This document shows positions 24,675-27,829 of a stretch of DNA of 27,829 bases, one piece after another. Both the position numbers and the translations under genes were made by a program. Under the pieces are notes generated by a model that was not told the origin of the DNA, did not search any database, and worked only from the letters and a program-made list of their open reading frames with translations. This DNA is from a bacterium (lineage in GTDB: Bacteria; JAHJDO01): positions 1-27,829 of the forward strand of contig JAUSPT010000001.1 in assembly GCA_030652805.1 (NCBI GenBank), read 5' to 3'. The stretch's first letter is position 1. Each line of letters starts with the position of its first letter.

Positions 24675-25721
24675 ATGAAACCCGTTGTAATCAATGCGAT
24701 AGCACCAACAAGAATCTGCGACGTTGGTGGATGGACAGACACTCATTTTGCCAGGTTCGGTGCCGTGCTCAATATTGCGATATACCCATATGTCGAGGTT
24801 CAAGTTTTCCCTTTGGACTCTGCAGAGCACGAGGATCGCATAGTCATTTCCGCAGAAAATTTTGGTGAATCTTATTCATTGGACCCGGAACACGTTGTCT
24901 ACAATAAACATCCTCTAATCGAGGCAGCCATCAAGATAATGAAGATACCACAAGCTGTTGCGTTGAGAATTAATATCTTTTCGTACGCTCCTCCGGGAGC
25001 GTCAATGGGAACTTCTGCAGCAGTGTCTGTAGCTTTAATCGGAGCGCTTGATGCCCTGACTAAAGAACACTTGACGTCACATGAAATAGCAGCCACTGCC
25101 CACTCAATTGAAACTAAAGAACTGGGGCTGGAGTGCGGTATTCAGGATCAGCTTGCAAGCGCCTATGGCGGAATCAACTTCATTGAGATGCATGATTTTC
25201 CTCACTCAAACATTTCAAGCGTACAGCTATCGGATGACGTTTGGTGGGAGCTTGAACACCGTCTTGTTGTAACATATATAGGCCAACCACACAGTTCATC
25301 AGAAATACATAAAATGGTTATCGCCAATCTTGGAAATTCTCCACATGAAGACAAGCGGATAAAGCAACTGCGGAAGCTGGCTCGTCAGGCGAAAAACGCT
25401 CTCAACGCAGGTGACCTTCCAGCACTTGGAAGAACTTTTAATAGAAATACTGAAGTTCAGCGGGAGCTCCATAAGGGTCTTGTATGCGACAAGTTTGAAG
25501 AGATCATATCAATAGCTGAAGATTTCCATGCTCTCGGCTGCAAGGTAAACGGTGCAGGAGGAGACGGCGGTTCAATTGCTATCCTGACGAATGGTGATAT
25601 GGCGAAGAAAAGAGAATTGCAGGAGGTACTTGTTCAAAGAGGTTTCCAGTGTCTCCCAATTTATCTTTCACGTCGCGGACTCCGAGTTTGGAAGATGCTT
25701 TCTAACAATGTAGTGGAATAA
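24675..25721 (+). CDS. GHMP-family sugar kinase (fucokinase / HddA-like)
   Basis: 348 residues. Motif 1 is APTRICDVGGWTDTHFARFG (9-28), motif 2 the ATP loop PPGASMGTSAAVSVA, and motif 3 KVNGAGGDGGSIAIL near 290. The R-x4-GGWTDT form is shared by kinases that phosphorylate sugars at the anomeric carbon (fucokinase, heptose-7-phosphate 1-kinase, glucuronokinase relatives), unlike the homoserine-kinase branch. The substrate is not decided. Candidates are heptose 7-phosphate, which would fit the kdsC link to lipopolysaccharide, or a uronate, which would fit the cluster. It starts 12 bases after gnd with GAGG upstream. Parts of the gene are near 50 percent G+C, higher than most of the window, possibly a transfer. 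Its 3' end overlaps the convergent AMMECR1 gene by 20 bases. Confidence 0.8.
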   Translation: MKPVVINAIAPTRICDVGGWTDTHFARFGAVLNIAIYPYVEVQVFPLDSAEHEDRIVISAENFGESYSLDPEHVVYNKHPLIEAAIKIMKIPQAVALRINIFSYAPPGASMGTSAAVSVALIGALDALTKEHLTSHEIAATAHSIETKELGLECGIQDQLASAYGGINFIEMHDFPHSNISSVQLSDDVWWELEHRLVVTYIGQPHSSSEIHKMVIANLGNSPHEDKRIKQLRKLARQAKNALNAGDLPALGRTFNRNTEVQRELHKGLVCDKFEEIISIAEDFHALGCKVNGAGGDGGSIAILTNGDMAKKRELQEVLVQRGFQCLPIYLSRRGLRVWKMLSNNVVE

Positions 25722-26277
25722 TATTCTGTGCCCTTTTTTCTCTGAAAACCTGTGCGCTGAAGACGTGGATTTCGGTGGTTTTGTCTTTCCATGCATCCGG
25801 AGAGAGACCTGCTTTATGACTGCAGAGAGAAGATAAGAATTCCTCTTTTGACCAGCCTGTTTCTTTGGCGACCTGAGGCAGGAATACTCCTTGATTAAAA
25901 CCTCTCTTTATTATTACTCCATGTTTGCCTAAATGGAATTCGTCAATATTTTCGATCCTTTTTGGATGAGTGAGAACAGAGATCTCTATATCTATTTGCT
26001 CTAATTCATCCTCTCTGACAGCAGAAAATCTCGGGTCACTTGTTGCAGATTCAATTGCCATATTCCTGACTGTTTCCCAGAGAGGCGTTGTGCCAATAAT
26101 ATTCCCTATGCAGCCGCATAATTGACCTTTTTTGTGGAGGGTTACAAAGGATCCATATTCTTCACTTAATAGTCTATCATCAATTTTGAATGTTGGTGTT
26201 TTACCTGTTTTGATATAGGTTTCCATAGTTTCTCTGGCGACTTTTAACAGAATTTGTTTTTGCTCACTATTTAACAT
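25702..26277 (-). CDS. AMMECR1-domain protein (AmmeMemoRadiSam protein A type)
   Basis: 191 residues, a single AMMECR1 domain: GSFVTLHKKGQLCGCIGNI (42-60), SDPRFSAVREDEL (80-92), and GVIIKRGFNQGVFLPQVA followed by TGWSKEEFLSSLC. The conserved LCGCIG core is intact. This domain is often encoded with a Memo-type protein and a radical SAM enzyme as a three-part system of unclear function. Here neither partner is present in the window. The gene is transcribed towards the GHMP kinase and overlaps its end by 20 bases, with no terminator between them. The ATG has only a weak AGGA site upstream. Confidence 0.9.
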   Translation of the reverse strand: MLNSEQKQILLKVARETMETYIKTGKTPTFKIDDRLLSEEYGSFVTLHKKGQLCGCIGNIIGTTPLWETVRNMAIESATSDPRFSAVREDELEQIDIEISVLTHPKRIENIDEFHLGKHGVIIKRGFNQGVFLPQVAKETGWSKEEFLSSLCSHKAGLSPDAWKDKTTEIHVFSAQVFREKRAQNIIPLHC

Positions 26278-26573
26278 GACTTATAAAATCCTGGTAATGC
26301 AAGAAGTTTTATGCAAATTCATACTATCCATCTCTCCTAAGGACTATAAATTATCAGTCACATCCTAAATTGTTTATGTTTCTTCTCTTCACCTTGTGGA
26401 TACTACCGTTCTGTGAATAACTTTCCAAGTTATTCACATCACTTGGACAACTCCGAAAGTTTTCGGACTTGACCACAGTCTCCACAATACTACTACTGCT
26501 TTTATCTCTCTCTTTCATTAACCCATTACTCTCCTTTCTTGGGTAATCTTTTAGTATTTTAAAATTAACCTTC
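26278..26573. other. Spacer between AMMECR1 gene and IS256 transposase
   Basis: 296 bases without a supported gene. It carries the complex inverted repeat at 26394-26487 and must include the outer end of the IS256-type element downstream of its transposase gene. Because the other end of the element lies beyond the window, the inverted-repeat terminus cannot be matched here. Confidence 0.6.
26394..26487. repeat. Nested inverted-repeat structure (three stems)
   Basis: Outer arms TTGTGGATAC (26394-26403) and GTCTCCACAA (26478-26487) pair over 9 of 10 positions and enclose two hairpins. The first is perfect: GTGAATAACT (26413-26422), loop TTCCA, AGTTATTCAC (26428-26437). The second pairs 26444-26458 with 26461-26475 at 13 of 15 positions around a GT loop, with core TCCGAAA/TTTCGGA. 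The whole can fold as a three-way junction. It has no T tract. It may be a dispersed repeat, a structured IS end, or an attachment-like site. Confidence 0.65.
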
Positions 26574-27824
26574 TTAAGCCGCCTTTCTTAAGGGCACATC
26601 CTTCGGTATTAATTCTATATTCTCAAATCGAAGATATCTTCTCTCCTGCCATCGCTCGTTCATAAATACCGCCATTATGAATATTATCTTCTCGCATCCA
26701 TCCATGTTTGGCATATGATTGCCCATCACATCTGTCCGCCGTCTGAACTCTCTAAAAACCCTCTCTATTGGGTTAGTCGTTCTTATCTTACTACGATGAC
26801 TCTTATCAAATACAAAGAAACTCAAAAGCTCATCCAGATCCTTCTCTATACAATTTACTGCATTTGGACACATCTTTTCCCATCTGTATTTCCATCTCTT
26901 GAATCTTTTCCTGGCTTGAGCTACATTTTCTGCCTTATACACTCCTTTAACTTCTCCCAGACATTTCTCTTGATCCTTCCTCCTGATGTATTTAGCTGCA
27001 TTCCTTAACTTATGCACCCAGCACCTTTGTCTTAATACACGAGCATATATTCTATCCAGAGCGCTGGATAACCCGCCGCATCCATCAATAATAATTAACT
27101 TTAAGTCATTCCCTTTTAGTCCCCTCTCATACAAGTTAAATAAAAATCCTTCCCAGTTCTCTTTCGACTCATTCCTCACTACCATAAAGTCTATTAGCTC
27201 CTTCTTTCCTTCTCTGTCTACTCCGTAAGCTGCCAGTACAACCTGTCTCTTCCCATTTCCGCTTATGCCTTTTATCGTTATTACTATTCCATCCAGATAA
27301 AGATAGACATACTTATCTTCCAAATCGCGACGATGGAATTTCTCCATCTCAGGCTTTATTCGATTCGTAATAGTACTTACCTGTGTTGAACTTATCCCTT
27401 CTTTCCCCAATATCGCCTCTAATCCCTTCTTCATCTTTCGTGTGCTTACTCCCACTAAATACAAATTAGCTATCAGCTCTAATATCTGTCTCTCATTTTT
27501 AGTATATTTTGGTAATACTTTACTTTCATAATTCTGCTTCCTTAACCGAGGTCGCCTTATCTCTATCTCTCCTAAACTTGTCTTTATTTTGATTGATGTA
27601 CTCCCGGAACGAAACCCTATCCTATCCGGACTTCTTTCATAACTCTCTAACTCTAAATATTCTTCCTGCTCAAATCGCAGTAATCCCTCCAATAGCCTTT
27701 TATAGTTAATCCTGCTTTGCTCTCTCATAAATCCCCAAAGGTCTCTTTCTGCTTCCTTTAACATGTAGGTTAAATTTTGCTTGCCTTCACCAAAATTCAG
27801 TGTATCATACCTTCCTGGGCGCAT
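26574..27824 (-). CDS. IS256-family (Mutator-type) transposase
   Basis: 416-residue DDE transposase. The first catalytic Asp is D178 in YLYLDGIVI, the second D247 in LIIIDGCGG, and the conserved C/H block is QRCWVHKLRNAAKYI (266-280). The Glu is E354 in TTNPIERVFREFRRR, followed by TDVMGNHMPN, all typical of IS256. The length is normal and the frame is open from the right edge inwards. The ATG used is five bases from the window end, so a slightly earlier start outside the window is possible. Base use is biased to A-rich codons on the coding strand. Confidence 0.92.
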   Translation of the reverse strand: MRPGRYDTLNFGEGKQNLTYMLKEAERDLWGFMREQSRINYKRLLEGLLRFEQEEYLELESYERSPDRIGFRSGSTSIKIKTSLGEIEIRRPRLRKQNYESKVLPKYTKNERQILELIANLYLVGVSTRKMKKGLEAILGKEGISSTQVSTITNRIKPEMEKFHRRDLEDKYVYLYLDGIVITIKGISGNGKRQVVLAAYGVDREGKKELIDFMVVRNESKENWEGFLFNLYERGLKGNDLKLIIIDGCGGLSSALDRIYARVLRQRCWVHKLRNAAKYIRRKDQEKCLGEVKGVYKAENVAQARKRFKRWKYRWEKMCPNAVNCIEKDLDELLSFFVFDKSHRSKIRTTNPIERVFREFRRRTDVMGNHMPNMDGCEKIIFIMAVFMNERWQERRYLRFENIELIPKDVPLRKAA

Positions 27825-27829
27825 TCTCT
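26574..27829 (-). mobile_element. IS256-family insertion sequence, cut by the window edge
   Basis: The transposase gene runs up to the right edge, so the left (5') terminus of the element lies outside. The 3' terminus should fall in 26278-26573 but cannot be fixed without its mate. The spacer hairpins at 26394-26487 may or may not belong to it. Confidence 0.7.

Overview
The window is an AT-rich piece of chromosome, probably from an uncultured diderm (Gram-negative-type) bacterium. The diderm call rests on a KDO-8-phosphate phosphatase (lipopolysaccharide sugar synthesis), two lipobox TPR lipoproteins and two large secreted proteins. One secreted protein ends in a short HEAT-like repeat of a style I associate with Planctomycetes and related lineages. 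I suggest a PVC/Omnitrophota-like candidate phylum with low confidence; no rRNA or other phylogenetic marker is present.

Layout. 1-1415 is an IS1380-family transposase with its flank. 1710-4420 is a two-gene serine unit (class V aminotransferase, then serA) behind a good sigma70-like promoter. 4539-5498 is a CsgG-like/TPR lipoprotein. 5499-5733 holds three different small palindromic repeats packed together, directly before an ORF6N protein with an unusual C-terminal domain (5734-6642). 6671-10162 is a tight run of thrB, a homocitrate/Re-citrate synthase-like enzyme and purA. A tRNA-Lys(UUU) follows, with its own promoter lying in the end of purA.

From 10338 to 25721 there are 13 plus-strand genes with gaps of at most 29 bp, probably one long transcription unit behind a TTGAAA-17-TATCTT promoter. 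In order: kdsC, hisG (long form), a TPR lipoprotein, an IolB-like isomerase, a D-mannonate oxidoreductase-type SDR, a PPi-type phosphofructokinase, a HAD hydrolase, pdxB, a LarA-superfamily nickel racemase/epimerase, a DUF4139 secreted protein, a beta-propeller/Y_Y_Y/HEAT secreted protein, gnd, and a GHMP sugar kinase. A convergent AMMECR1-domain gene overlaps the end of the last one. The window closes with a complex inverted repeat and an IS256-family transposase on the minus strand.

Most interesting idea. The IolB-like isomerase, mannonate-oxidoreductase SDR, LarA homologue and Gnd can be written as a chain: glucuronate -> fructuronate -> mannonate -> gluconate -> (6-phosphogluconate) -> ribulose 5-phosphate. 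This would be a hexuronate route that replaces mannonate dehydratase and the KDPG aldolase branch with a nickel-pincer C2 epimerase. The LarA homologue keeps the cofactor-anchoring lysine and the nickel-ligand histidine at the spacing of true LarA. Substrates are inferred, and the gluconate-phosphorylating step has no assigned enzyme here.
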